A stretch of 64,000 bases of DNA from Urophycis tenuis (Eukaryota; Chordata; Actinopteri; Gadiformes; Phycidae), in assembly GCA_036785325.1 (NCBI GenBank), contig JAXIVH010000017.1, forward strand, positions 3,753,344 through 3,817,343, given 5' to 3'. Of the stretch, positions 1 to 13,073 are shown one piece after another; position 1 is the first letter of the stretch; every line of letters begins with the position of its first letter. The position numbers were made by a program, and so were the translations under genes. Below the pieces are notes generated by a model. That model did no database searches and was not told where the DNA came from. It saw only the letters and a program-made list of their open reading frames with translations.

Positions 1-485
1 CCAATCGCCTCGGCCTGGTTGTCAGATTGTATTTCAAACAGACTGCAGGGCTGCATGACTACATTAGATGTGATAAAAACATGTCCATCCGTCATGTGAT
101 TGGTTGTAAATGCATCTCAAGAATCACCGGAAGCCGGTCTCTGGTCTGCAGAACGGCAGCAGCGGAATACTTTTGTGAGACGCCTCAAAGCTCAGGGTTG
201 TTCCCTGACCGCTGCCCTCCACGGTCGCACCGTCAGCACGCTCTGCCCTACGTCGATCGATCGCATTGATCGGAACTCTGCCATGTGGCCTCTCAGTATT
301 CTGTCAATAGTTTGTGAAACAAGGCATTTCCAGGAATCTGTTCCCCATTCAGAAGCACTTTGGTGTGAAAGCGTTGGTGGTGCTGTGGCTGTGGCTCTCA
401 GCAGCCGTTGTGATGAACAGTGTTGTTGTTCTCCAAATGGCAGATAGATGGAGATATCTCAACGTCTTCCCTCTCTGTCCTCCAG
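1..485 (+). other. Intron of SV2C upstream of first visible exon
   Basis: No coding exon recognised. The stretch ends in a good splice acceptor (pyrimidine-rich tract, then CAG at 483-485). The exons for the N-terminal ~190 residues of SV2C must lie to the left of the window. Short open frames here have no recognisable protein similarity. Confidence 0.6.
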
Positions 486-2116
486 GCAGTATCGTGTACT
501 TGGGGATGATGCTGGGAGCGTTCTTCTGGGGCGGGCTGTCTGACAAACTGGGCCGCAAGCAGTGCCTGCTGATCGCCATGTCCATCAACGGCTTCTTCGC
601 CTTCCTGTCCTCCTTCGTCCAGGGATACAGCATGTTCCTCCTATGCCGCATGGTCTCTGGCTTTGGGTGAGTTTGCTGAGGTCTACTCTATGGTGTTCTA
701 CTGTGTTTTACTCTACTATGTTCAACTGTGTGCTACTCTACAGTGTTCTACTATGTTCTACTGAAGTCTACTTACTCTACTGTGTTCTACTGTGTGCTAC
801 TCTACAGTGCTCTGCTGTGTTCTAATCTACTATGTTCGACTGAAGTCTACTCAACTGTGTTCTACTGAAGTCTACTCTACTGTGTTCTACTGTACTGTGT
901 ACTACTGAAGTCTACTCTACCATGTTCTACTCTAATGTGTTCTACTGAAGTCTACTCTACGGTGTTCTACTGTGTTCGACTCTACTGTGTTCTACTGTAG
1001 TCTACCCTACTCTGCTGTGCTGTACTGTAGCTCTAGGCTGCTCTTTCAACAGTACTTATGTACTCTATGCTGCTCTACTACTGTTCTCCTACGTTTCTAC
1101 TCCACGGCTCCACTCCTCTGACTCTTCGTCCTTCCTCTACCCATCTGTGCTCCTTGTGTATGCCTTGAGAAGTAAAACACATCTTCATGGTGATGTCACT
1201 TCCTGTCGCCCCCCCCCCCCCCCCCCCCACCCTCCTTCCTGTGCTCAGGATCGGAGGGGCCGTGCCCATCGTGTTCTCCTACTTCGCCGAGGTTCTGGCC
1301 CGGGAGAAGAGGGGCGAGCACCTGAGCTGGCTGTGCATGTTCTGGATGATCGGGGGCATCTACGCGTCTGCCATGGCGTGGGCCATCATCCCTCACTACG
1401 GTGGGTCAATCTCACGGGCTGGGGACCCCCTGAACCATGACCCACACTACGGGGGGGTCATTCTCACAGGCGGGTGACCCCTGAACCATGACCCACACTA
1501 TATAACCGCTTTATAACGGAGGCTGTTGGCATTTAGGTGGCATTGGGTCGAACAAAGCTGGAATCTGATTGGCCGCGCTCTGAGAGGTTGAAGGTTATGT
1601 GGTGGGGACAGACATTGTTTGTTCTGTAAAGCTGCATTTAGAAACACTGATTCAGGTCCTGACAGTAGAACTATCGCTCTCCTGTCAACATGGTGTGTGG
1701 CCAACAAAACCTCCCATGATGCGTTCTGATGTACCAGCCCTGTACTGTGGGAACGTGCTCAGGTGGCTCCTCAGCTGCTGTTGATGTCTGCAGCTCATCC
1801 TGAGCACAAGCTGACAGAACATGGAGATCAGCCACCTGTGATTTCTATCTGAAAAGAGTTCCTTTCATTTAAGTGTGTGTGTGTGTGTGTGTGTATGCCA
1901 GGGGATTGTGTTATCGGGGTTGATTTCTGTTTCTCCTTGTTCATTTATGAGGATTAATAATACTTCATTCTAATTAAAGGGCTCTTCTGTCTATGTACAA
2001 TCAACACTTTAATGGTATATGGAAAATAACTGAATGGGTTTTTGTTCTGTGTGTTTACCTGAGGGTATGTAACAGATAGTGAACAATAAGACGCATTTGC
2101 TGCATGTGTGCACATG

Positions 2117-2213
<97 letters not shown>

Positions 2214-2474
2214 GAGTGTGTGTGTGTATGTGTTTGTGTGTTCGGATTGCTTAATGTAGAGGAAGGCCATCAATCCTGCAGAATGTGAGTGTCTAAACCA
2301 GTCATCCATCCCTCCAATCCATTAGACCCAGAATCTTTCTAATGAGATCCATACAGGAGAGGACAAGAGCATCAAATATACACTCACAAACACACTCACT
2401 CTTACACACACACACACACACCCACTACACACTAACTCTAACACACACACTCGCTCTTACGCACTCACTCACTC

Positions 2475-2518
<44 letters not shown>

Positions 2519-5500
2519 TTCCCCCTGACTGTGTCAGGCAATATACATTTTCAAGCATATATATACAGTTTATATAAAAAGTAATATATTTGTCTGAAGT
2601 GAGTAAATATGGGGAGACAGTGTCGTGTTTGAAATTCAATCTTTGTTTCTCCTCCAAGACGATGTCAAAGGTTTTGGTATATCTTCATCGGTTTAGGCTT
2701 CACGTTACTAAATCTCTGGAGTCCTCAATATGGCAGAGCCAATAAAAACTCCCATGATGCATTCTGGTGTTCAGCCCCTATTGTTCGTCACCAGTGCGAG
2801 GAATCGTTTAGCAGGGAGGGGTCTGGAGGTTGCAAGCTGCATTGGACATAACTGACAGATTTATAGGCTTGTATGAAACGCATGCTTTTCTCTGTTTATG
2901 TATTTCAATACATCCTCCACCCACCTGCAGGGTGGAGTTTCAGCATGGGTTCAGCCTACCAGTTCCACAGCTGGAGGGTGTTTGTGGTGGTGTGTGCGCT
3001 GCCCTGCGTCTCGGCCGTGGTGGCCCTCACCTTCATGCCCGAGAGCCCACGCTTCTTCCTCCAGGTGAGGCTGCACACTGCTGGCCTCCTATGGCGATCC
3101 AGGACAGAGATGAACCTTTCAAATGAAATAGAAAACATTCACAGTCCAGTGGCAGACATTTTGAATTCAGTGGCAAATGTAAATCCAGTGAAAACCCTTC
3201 CAAATTCAATTGAAAACATTCTGAATCCATGGTAAAACTTCAAATATAACTTCATAACATTCACCTCTTTCATTGCCTTGGTTTCTTAACACGCATTGTT
3301 CTATTTGATTGACAGCTATATTTCTGAGTTTCAACGTTGTTAGTTGAAGATGATCTCCTCTGCGCCTGTTCCATTCCCTGTCACGTTGGTGCTGATGCTG
3401 TGAGCGTGTCTTCTCTCATGGTGTCCACCTCACGGTCTGTGATCTCCTCCAGAACGGGAAGCACGACGAGGCCTGGATGGTTCTCAAGCTCATCCACGAC
3501 ACCAACATGCGCGCCCGCGGGGAGCCGGAGCGCGTGTTCACTGTGAGTGCCCCCCCCCCCCCCTGCCCCGCCGACGCCCCCATAGGCTGCAGGGTGAGGG
3601 GGTCCGGGGACTGAACGCCGTCTCCCCCTGTAGGTCAACAGGATCAAGGTCCCCAGGCAGCTGGACGAGCTGGTGGAGATGCCGAGCGAGATGGCCAACC
3701 CCGTCGCCAAGTTCTTCATGAAGATGCGAGCGGAGATCAGAGGAGTAGGTTCTCGGCTTTTTTTTTGTTTCGCCGGCCGGGCTCGGCACGCCGGAATAGA
3801 CCGGATCCGGGTGGAGGCGGCACTGGGTCTGGGCCGCCATCCAGTCACTGCAGGTGGCGGAGTTAAGCCTTGTTTGGTGTTTGGTTGCGGAGATATTCTA
3901 CCAGAGAAAATAGTGGCGGTTCATCGGCCTCTCACCTGGTGGTGAGACAGTGAGACTGTGTGAACGGTGCTGTGTGAACGGGTTGTCTTGTGTCCTGTAG
4001 ATCTGGTGGACCTTCACGAGGTGCTTCAGTTACCCGGTGAGAGACAACACCACCAAGCTGGCTGTGGTGTGGTTCACACTGTCCTTTGGGTGAGCTTCCA
4101 CACACACGCCTGCTCTGTGGCGCACACACTTTAATCACACACACACTCTTTCTTCCTTTATCTTTCTCACTCACTCACTCACTCACTCACTCTCATTGAA
4201 TTACCAAAGCCCTAGTGTTGGTGTGGGACTGAGCTCCATAAGATCTGCAGAATCACATCCTGTCTCCACACAGAGGACCCAACATCTCAACAGCTCCTTG
4301 TGCTCCTGAATCAGTGCAATGCTGCTCCCCCAGGGACGCGTTGTGTTTAGATAACGCAGTGGAGCGAGCTGACCTTCTGGGTTGTGTGCTGCAGGTATTA
4401 TGGGCTGTCGGTGTGGTTCCCCGATGTCATCAAACACCTCCAGGCAGACGAGTACGCCTCCAGGGTGAAGATCCACACTGGAGAACGTACCGAGGACTTC
4501 ACCTTCAACTTCACCCTGGAGAACCAGATCCACAGGAACGGAGTGTTTCAAAACGACAGGTGTGTGAGACAGGCCTGCTGTGTGTGAGACAGACCGGCAT
4601 GTCTGATCCAGGTAGCGTTGGGTCAGAGTTCAGTGTGTGAGACAGAAATGTTGTGTGTGAGACAGACGTGCAGTCTAATCGAGGTTGCGTTGGGTCAGAG
4701 TTCAGTGTGTCAGAACAGACCACAGACCTGCTGTCTGGTCACTACTGCCTCCTAGCTGAGTAAAGTAATGCTGATGGCCTTAAAATGTAGAAATAAACCT
4801 GCCTTGCTTGCAGATATGGCAGCCAGGCTCGGCTTTATTTATTATTACTGGTCACTAACAAGTTAGCACAAAGGGACCTTGTTTTGAGCCGGATGGCGGT
4901 TGGTTTCACCACGGTAAAGTGAAGTGCTGGGCAGAGGTTTAGGGGAAGAAGTGCAATCAAAACAGGAACAACAAGTCAGATGGTAAACATGACTTGTGCT
5001 ATGTGATTGAAATCCATTTGCTCCCCTGTTATGTCCTGTATGAGGCAGGCTGTCTGTTTCTGGTGGTTCGTCAGTAACATGATTCTAGAATTCACGGGCA
5101 ATTCAAAAAGGATCGTTCTCCGCTCTCCATATTTTTCCTTTATTTCTCTTTCCTGCCTCTTTAACTCTGAACATGTGAAAATAGATTTACAAGTGCCCTA
5201 TTCCTGGTCGCCCTCCTCGCTTGTGGAAGGCTCAGTGAAGCTGCTTCACTCCTACCTCTTCTGCAAACATTGCCGAGTGTTAGTCAGTCTGGATCCCGTT
5301 GGCTCTGCAGAGACCCAGTAGAACTCAAACCAGGAATGGCATCAAACCAAATGAATTGTGTTTCCTGTGAATCCATTGCCTCTGTGAGTGTTCAGATGAT
5401 GGATTTCCACATTCATCGCTTTGCATTTTTACAATGTTTCAAACCCTCAAATGACAATGATGGCAGTTGTGATGTCATAGGTGGGCGACGCAGTTTAGAT

Positions 5501-8242
5501 CTCCAGTCAGGTTTGGCCGCCCCCTGACGTCACAGGGCTGTTGTGCAATCTAGAATTAATCTTTTGATCCCGTGAGGGAAATTTGGTCTCTGCATTTAAC
5601 CCAATCGTGAATTAGTAAAACACTCAGAACACAGTGATGATGAGGCACACACTTAAACACAATGCAGTGAGCTGCCTCAGGGAGCAGTGAGGGGTTAGGT
5701 GCCTTGCTCAAGGGCACTTCAGCCGTTCGTACTGGTCGGGGTTCGAACCGGCGACCCTCTGGTTACAAGTCCGAAGCCCTAACCAGAAGGCCGCGGCTGG
5801 CCCCAATCTGTTATCTCTCTGATGCCCGTCACATGACCAGCCGTCCTCAGCGTCCTGCTGTGTCTCCTGCGGTGTCTCAGGTTCATCGCCATGAAGTTCA
5901 AGGCGGTGACCTTCATCGACTCCACCTTCCACAACTGCTACTTTGAAGACGTGTCGTCTGTTGGCTCCTCCTTCAAGAACTGCACCATCATAGACTCCTT
6001 CTTCTACAACACAGGTCAGTCCACGTGGACGGACTGTCTTTCCCTCCACCTGTCTGTGTGTCCGTCCGCCCACCTGCCTGTCTGTCTTTCCGTCCAGCCA
6101 CTTGCCTGTCTGTCCGCCCACCTGCCTGTCTGCCTGTCATCTTCTTCTTCTTCATAATCATCTTCTTCTTCTTCTTCTTCTTCTTCTTCTTCTTCTTCTT
6201 CTTCTTCTTCTTCTTCTTCATCATCATCACCATCCTTTCAGTTCCACTAACTGGATCTAAAAATAACCCTGAACCTTTCATGCAGATCTTTCTAAGGAGA
6301 TGTCAGCAGATGTTTCTCCATGAGATAGCACTGCTGTGTCTATATGTTCTCACTCCCATGTGATGTATTTTGATGATTGTTGTCTTGATTAAGATTATTC
6401 TTATTATTTCACTTCACGTCCAGAGTGTTTTAGTCAGACGCACGTGGCAGCCAGCCGTTTTAGAGGCAGGCCGTGGTTTTGTATTGGACTAAACGTAGGG
6501 CAAAACACTTTCAGAGAGGTGTCCAGGGAAATGTTGCTGATGCAGACCGTGTGGGAGCACAGGCTGCAGAATGGCCTGCGTCCAGCACTCAGAACACAGC
6601 GGAAGGTAAACAGATTAGATCGGCCTGTCTGCCGGTTCCCCTCCGCTCTGGACAGAGACAGCAGGGGGAGACTGAGGAACACAGGAGGAGGGGGCTGTAC
6701 AGTCGAAGTGGAGGCGATGGTTTGTGAGATGATGCTTCTGTGTGTGATGTCCTGAATCCTTGCAGCTCGTTGTGGACCACAGTGAGTGTGTTTTTTGTGC
6801 GGTCCTCTAAACAAAATCATGTGGCACGGTTGGAACTGATTGAAGTCACACATTTTGTTTGGTGTATTTGGTGTATTGCTGATATCCTCTCATTCGTGCT
6901 CATGAGGAAGACCTCCCTGAATGTCATCAGCACGTGTTGAGTGTAACTCCCACTCAGTGATATCCTGATGATGTCCTCATTCACAACAGATATCGATGAC
7001 TCCAAGCTCACCAACTCCCGCGTGATCAACAGCTCTTTCCACCACAACAAGACGGGCTGCCAGATGACGTTTGACGATGACTACAGCGCCTACTGGGTCT
7101 ACTTTGTTAACTTCCTGGGAACCCTGGCTGTGTTGCCTGGCAACATCGTCTCTGCCCTGCTTATGGACAAGATGGGACGGCTCACCATGCTGGGTATGAG
7201 ACCCCAGGCTGTCTACTGTCTTATGATGCTCTGAGTATGATACTCATCTAGGGGTGATACTCAGATCTATGCTCACATCTAGTATCAGACTTAGACTCAG
7301 CATCAAGTATGATGCTCAGTTCTCTGTCCGAGGTAATTATGATCCTCAGATCTGCTACACTGTAGCTGTCGAAGCTCATGTGAACAGCTGACTGAAAGAC
7401 CATATTTGATTTGTTTGTAATGTAGTGTAATGTAATGTGATGTAATGTGTGATGGAGGCCTGCTGTTCCTGTTCCTACCACAGGGGGCTCCATGGTGCTG
7501 TCAGGGATCAGCTGTTTCTTCCTGTGGTTTGGCACCAGCGAGTCCATGATGATCTTCATGCTGTGTCTCTACAACGGACTCAGCATCTCCGCCTGGAACT
7601 CCCTGGACGTGGTGACGGCCGAGATCTACCCCACCGACAGGAGGTGGGTACTGCGGGCGGAGAGAGAGAGGCGGGGTCTCGTGTCGGGTGTAAGAAAGAA
7701 TTACTCTTTTGATCCCGTGAGGGAAATTTGGTCTCTGCATTTAACCCAATCGTGAATTAGTGGAATACACTCACACAGTGGAATACACTCACACGCCAGC
7801 AGAGGCACACAGTGAGGTGAAACACACACTAATCCCGAGGCAGTGAGCTGCCAGCAACAGCGGCGCTCGGGGGGCAGTGAGGGGTTAGGTGCCTTGCTCA
7901 AGGGCACTTCAGCCGTTCCTACTGGTCGGGGGTTCGAACCGGCAACCCTCCGGTTACAAGTCCGAAGCCCTAACCAGTAGGCCGCGGCTGCCCCTAAAAG
8001 CCTTGGAATTCACATGTGTGCGTGTGTGTGCATGTGTGTGTGTGTGTGTGTCTCACAGAGGAACGGGCTTCGGGTTCTGCAATGCCATATGCAAGCTGGC
8101 GGCGGTCCTGGGGAACCTGATCTTCGGGTCCCTGGTGGGCGTGAGCAAGGCCGTGCCCATCCTGCTGGCCTCCGGGGTCCTGGTGGCCGGGGGCCTGGTG
8201 GGCCTCAGGCTGCCCGACACGCGCTCCAACGTTCTCATGTGA
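486..8242 (+). CDS. sv2c: Synaptic vesicle glycoprotein 2C-like transporter, partial (3' eleven exons)
   Basis: Coding exons, all with GT-AG borders and consistent phases: 486-666, 1249-1400, 2931-3064, 3453-3542, 3634-3744, 4001-4089, 4395-4559, 5881-6014, 6990-7193, 7484-7643, 8059-8242 (stop TGA 8240-8242). Joined they give 1604 nt, about 533 residues, against about 727 in human SV2C, so the N-terminus lies left of the window. SV2 proteins are 12-helix major-facilitator-fold membrane proteins of synaptic vesicles that modulate calcium-triggered release. Visible signatures: the MFS loop DKLGRKQ, the block GEHLSWLCMFWMIGG, and a large luminal loop (exons 4395-7193) rich in pentapeptide-like F/C-x-N-C/S repeats. 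N-glycosylation sequons NSS and NKT follow, then TFDDDYSAYW. The C-terminal half (GSMVLSGISCFFLWFGTSES, ending LPDTRSNVLM) resembles SV2C more than SV2A or SV2B as I recall them. Neighbouring genes also fit the SV2C locus. Paralog assignment is family knowledge, not an alignment. Confidence 0.93.
672..1090. repeat. TCTAC-rich degenerate tandem repeat
   Basis: SV2C intron filled with imperfect copies of TCTACT(G/C)TGTTCTACTG and variants with TGAAGTCTAC, each about 10-25 bp. It starts only a few bases after the splice donor at 667. Confidence 0.8.
2117..2230. repeat. Compound (TG)n(AG)n microsatellite
   Basis: About 42 bp of TG dinucleotides pass directly into about 50 bp of AG and then mixed TG, in an SV2C intron. 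Confidence 0.95.
2400..2514. repeat. (CA)n microsatellite with CACT interruptions
   Basis: CA dinucleotides interrupted by CTCACT/CTAACA motifs; the last uninterrupted block is about 2480-2512. In an SV2C intron. Confidence 0.9.
5558..5805 (-). mobile_element. tRNA-derived SINE, copy 1
   Basis: Read on the minus strand from about 5805, the sequence begins like a tRNA: an A-box-like TGGTTAGGGCTTCGG, a CTTGTAA anticodon-loop region and a B box GGTTCGAACCC. A body with TTGAGCAAGGCACCTAACCCC follows, then a tail with GGTTAAATGCAGAGACC and CCCTCACGGGATCAAAAG. A second copy at about 7700-7997 has the same order and strand. The tRNA isotype of the head was not determined. Confidence 0.8.
6139..6235. 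repeat. (TTC)n trinucleotide tract
   Basis: About 30 CTT/TTC triplets with ATCATC interruptions at both ends, in the SV2C intron downstream of the exon ending at 6014. Confidence 0.95.
7700..7997 (-). mobile_element. tRNA-derived SINE, copy 2
   Basis: Same head-body-tail as the copy at 5558-5805, minus strand, with the B box GGTTCGAACCC at about 7931-7941. The middle is longer because of CACACAGTGGAATACACTC-type insertions. It lies in the last SV2C intron, ending about 60 bp before the final exon. Confidence 0.8.
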
Positions 8243-9179
8243 AGGGACTCAAGGTTCTGCGGCGGCGCACTGCACTCGTGGATTACTTCATTTGTAGATT
8301 TTCCTCGTTTGTGTTCCTGATTTGATTGTGTTAGATTTTTTTTTTTTTAATGTTTGTTGCATTTGTGCATTTATTTTTGTATTTCAAATGTATATTTTTA
8401 TTTATTTATCTTATATTTATATCTTTATTTTAAGATCGGTTTAGTCCATGACATCAAAGTGCCAAAATGCTGGAACTATGAGCACCTTTCTGGTGATTTG
8501 AAAGTGTTCTTCAGAGGGTCTGCTGTGAGACTGGTAGAACGTTTACAACGAGCGGACCACATGTGGTTCCACTAATGTGCGGTCACAAATTCAGCGTGGC
8601 TCGTCGAGACTTCAAGGTGGTCCTCGTTCGTCATGTTTCTGTGGTTCGGGTTCCTGTGAATTCAGATCACAGTAGTTCTGGGCGAAGGTTTATTTTGTGC
8701 TGAGAACCTGGGCTTAGTCTCACCCGACAGCCATAGGCTCACCCATAGGGTGCTGGTCAAAGGTTTTCTCCTTCAGCTACTCTAATTTATTTATTTTTGA
8801 ATCAAAGACATATATTATTAAATAATGACATAGGAGACGTAATTCCTGTACAAATTGCCAATTTTATTTTGTATTTGAGTTGTTTTGTATTTTTTTTGTC
8901 TAGCGCTTGCTAAGTTTTCTGTCCACCTGCTCTTCCTGCAAAAATGACATGGCCATTGACGTAGAAGAGAGAATATTATTGTGTAACATAGTCCCAACAG
9001 ACTCTGCTGCAGCTGCAAAGTAAGACAACGTTTACATTTCCTTGCGTCCCCCTGGTGAGGACCCCTGACAGCGCTCTGTGAAGGCTGCCGCGGGTCAGGG
9101 CCCTGTTACCTGCTCCTGGAGGAACTCCCAAGGACCTCTGAGCTGCTGGACAAAGGCCTGGCTGCCTGTCTCTCTCTGC

Positions 9180-9186
9180 CTGGCTG

Positions 9187-9222
<36 letters not shown>

Positions 9223-9405
9223 CCTCTCTGTCTCTCCCTTGCTCTCGCTCCCTCCCTCGCTCTCTTTCTCTCTCCCTTCCTCTCTTTCCCTCCCTGTCTA
9301 TCTCCCTCCCTCTCTCTCTCTCCCTCCCTGTCTCTCCCTGTCTCTCCCTCCCTCTCCCCCTCTCTCTCTATCTCCCTCCCTCTCTCTCTCTCTCTTTCTC
9401 AGTGA
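9180..9405. repeat. CT-rich low-complexity tract
   Basis: Imperfect CTCTCT/CCCTCC polypyrimidine run of about 220 bp, followed by TG repeats up to 9600. Open frames across it are low-complexity artefacts. Confidence 0.9.
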
Positions 9406-11376
9406 GTCTTAATGTCTCACGCCCCTGCTCTCTGAGGCGTGTTCTCTTTCTGAGGAGCGTCTCTTCAGCCCGTCTCTCTTCAGAGCCCAGCAGACTCTTT
9501 TTGTGTGCATGTGTGTGTGCGTGTATGTGTGTGTGTGTGTGTGTATGACTGTGTGTGTCCCTGTGTATGTTAATGTGTGTGTGTGTGTGTGTGTCCTTGT
9601 GTATGCATGACTCTTCAAGTGTCTGTGATGTTGTAGCTGCCTCAGTGTCTTCTCCTTCAGTAACTCATGTTGTTTCATTGTTCCTCTGAAACGTGTTGAG
9701 GGACGTTGGCTCCAGAGTGAAATCAAAAGCCATGCGTTGGTAGTTTAATATCCCTGCTTTGATGTAATGATATTTAGCCTCGAGTTTTCATTCGAATGAG
9801 CAAATATGTTCTCTTGTTGCTTTGCACAGAATCAATGTAAGTTGTTGAAATTGGTTATTGCTTTCGGTTTTCAGTGGCATGGTGTTGGAGACAAAAGATC
9901 CTCAGTGGAATCGTGTGCAGCTCAGTAAACGCCTTTAAAACTCTGCTACAATTTAAAATGCTCCGTTTCACTTTTCTTTTTTTTTCTTTTTTAATTTCCT
10001 GTTGTTCCTGAGCTGAAAAGCCCCCCCCCCCACCCCCACCCCCTCACTTGTGACGTCTCCTGGTTGTTGCTTGTGCGTCTCTTTCTCAAGCTTCTCTGTG
10101 CCGTCCGGACAACAATGTCCCCGCCCGCTCGGTGTGACCCCGTCGAGGAGAGCCCTGCATGTCCTCCAGGCGTTCTGTGGTTCTGTGTCCCTTTGGTTCT
10201 GTGTCCCTGTGGTTCTGTGTCCCTTTGGTTCTCCTTAACTGTATTGTTGTGTTCCGTTTGTGTCGGTTTGTTTCTGTGGACCGTTAATTCTCTGTTGACT
10301 ATGCTATAGTGGGGAGGACGCGCTCCACATCACATGGGGGACATTTCAGACCTCCTGAGCTCATGTCAGTTATTGATCACAACTTCCCGACGCATGTCCG
10401 CCATTCAGAAAACCAAATAAAATGTGTCAAGATCCCGGGAGAAGTCCTTCACGTGTTTACTCCGACCAGGGGAGATCTCCCAGCGTGAAGATCCATTTCT
10501 CTGGAACCCGATGAATAAAGAGACCTTCCCGCATTCCTCTGTCCAGATGTGGACATCATTCACTGTCACTTGTTGGGCACTAACTCAAGAGCAACAGCAG
10601 ATGGCGTTCGCAATTCCACAGTGCCCCCGGAGAACTCATTTATTCATATAATCACTGAGACAAATCCCACTTATGACTGTTTCCTGCCTCAGTTAAGTGG
10701 AGCGAATCATCAAAACACACCAAAGCATATGCTTGTCACCTGAGAGCCATTAAAATGCAGAGCTAGTGAAGAGTCCTCTACGTCACTGTTCCCTTCGTTG
10801 TACCTCATTATAATTTATCTTTGGGCTGAATAAAAAAAGGTCTCCCAGTGTGTCAGTGTATTTGTTCTTTTCCACAGAGAGACACTTGGATGAAGAGCAA
10901 ACTCAAACGTTGGCAGAAAGTAAAGACTTTATGGTCCTTTTCCAACTCAGCACATCTTGATTTTTTCCTTAAAGTAATCTAAACAGCTTGTGAGACATGG
11001 CGTCATGTGTGAGATCTTAATGGGGGACTTCCTAACTGTATGGGATTCCTTATTTATCTTAACAATAGGGAGTTTTGAAGACTTCAATCTCTCTCTCTCT
11101 CTCTCTCTCTCTCTTTGTGTGTCCACTGTTTGATCCCTGGCCAGGAAACTGCTCCCTGCTGGACAGGAAATACCAAAACAGTGAGGAGGTTGAGAGGACT
11201 GCACCCCTGAAGACCATTTTCCCAGATAAACAACGCCTTTGATATTCACAATGTTCAACCAAAACAGATTTGAGTTATTTTCAGTGCACATCTGATTCAC
11301 ACCAGTGTAATCATCTAGCCAGACAAAGCTAGCTAGACAAAGCAAAGTAGAGAGTTACACATACACACACACACTC

Positions 11377-11382
<6 letters not shown>

Positions 11383-11437
<55 letters not shown>

Positions 11438-11455
11438 CTCTCTCTCTCCCTCTTT
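11383..11455. repeat. (CT)n microsatellite
   Basis: About 70 bp of nearly pure CT. A shorter CT run lies at 11091-11115. Confidence 0.9.
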
Positions 11456-12112
11456 GCAGTGAGTGGGCTGCAGGCATTCAGGCTGGCTGAGGGATGATGT
11501 TCCCCAGCCCGAGCACCAGGAGCTGGAGATAACCTGCCGAGAGGCCATTCGTCTGCCACAGAAGGTATTGGTTGAGTGTTCCTCGTCCACAGCAGCATCA
11601 GCAGCCACTATCTCACTCCTAACATTGTTGTATCCAGGAGCGTCGTGTACGAGATGGCCGGGCAGTAGATCCCAGGGTGCATGGTAACGTTCCCATGGAA
11701 CCCTGGCACCACCCTGCTGTATTCAGGAGCGTCCAGTTCTCCGTGCGAGGCTCATTCCCTCTCATTAATCATGATTGATGCTGTTGACCGTGTCCCACAG
11801 ATCACAGATTACAGCATGACTCTCTTCCCGGGAATGTCCCCTGGACCAAGCGCTACTGCGGCACTGAAGGCTGCAAACAAACACATACAAACACGTCTTG
11901 TCTGAAACCTAGGCCAAACACTGTTTTGCTGGCTGCTTGCCACAACCCATTTAGCACTAATCTGTTGCTTCCAAACTAAGAAAGCAAAGGGAATTAGATA
12001 TGAAGGCCACATATAAAATAGGATGTAAATCCTGCATTTGTCATCTTATATTTCATTGTCTAGCATGTGATTCAATGATCCAACCCATCCAACCTGCTTT
12101 ATTGAGAGCACA

Positions 12113-12297
12113 AGCTAACCCTAACGCTAATCTAACCTAACCCTAACCTAACGCTAATCTAAAATAACCTAACCCTAACATAACCTCACACTAACCTAAC
12201 ATAACCATAACCTAACCTAACCCTATAGCATAACCCCTAACCCTAACAATAACCTAACCCTAACTTAACCTAACCCTAACCTGACCTAACCAACATC
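12113..12297. repeat. Degenerate telomere-like CCTAA/CCCTAA tandem block
   Basis: About 185 bp of CCTAACC, CCCTAA, CTAACGCTAAT and CATAACC variants. The unit length wobbles between 5 and 7 bp, so this is a degenerate interstitial array, not a chromosome end; genes continue on both sides. Confidence 0.85.
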
Positions 12298-12339
12298 AGG
12301 ATGGGTTTAAATAGTGTTTTTGTGTGCGAACTGTCTCCG

Positions 12340-13073
12340 AACTGTACTGTGATGATCCAGACTGTTGTTTATACTAACAGCACACACGCAGTGAAACATC
12401 CCATCTGTACTGTGATGATCCAGACTGTTGTTCATAACAGGACACATGCAGTAAAACATCCAAACTGTACTGTGATGATCCAGACTGTTGTTCATACTAA
12501 CAGCACACACACAGTGAAACATCCCATCTGTAATGTGATTATCCAGACTGTTGTTCATACTAACAGCATGCACACACACAGAGTAAAACATCCCATCTGT
12601 ACTGTGATTATCCAGACTGTTGTTCATAGTAACAGGACACATGCAGTAAAACATCCAAACTGTACTGTGATGATCCAGACTGTTGTTTATACTAACAGCA
12701 CACACACAGACAGTGAAACATCCCATCTGTACTGTGATGATCCAGACTGTTGTTTATACTAACAGCACACACACAGACAGTGAAACATCCCATCTGTACT
12801 GTGATGATCCAGACTGTTGTTTATACTAACAGCACACACACAGTGAAACATCCCATCTGTACTGTAATGATCCAGACTGTTGTTCATACTAACAGCACAC
12901 ACACAGTGAAACATCCCATCTGTAGGCCTACTGTGATGATCCAGATTGTTGTTCATAGTAACATGACACATGCAGTAAAGCATCCCATCTGTACTGTGAT
13001 GATCCAGACTGTCGTTCATACTAACAGGACAAACGCAGTAAAAAAAAAATCCCATCTGTACTGCAGATGGGAT
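12340..13073. repeat. ~62-bp minisatellite, about 11-12 copies
   Basis: Copies begin with TGTACTGTGATGATCCAGAC near 12342, 12404, 12464, 12526, 12596, 12657, 12725, 12792, 12854, 12917 and 12987. Two subtypes alternate irregularly: one with AACAGCACACACACAGTGAAACATCCC and one with AACAGGACACATGCAGTAAAACATCC. The array ends in a 10-bp-stem hairpin at 13049-13073 made by a short inverted copy of its own unit. Confidence 0.93.

Noticed and set aside
12113..12297. A chromosome end
   Set aside because: Units are degenerate and genes continue on both sides.
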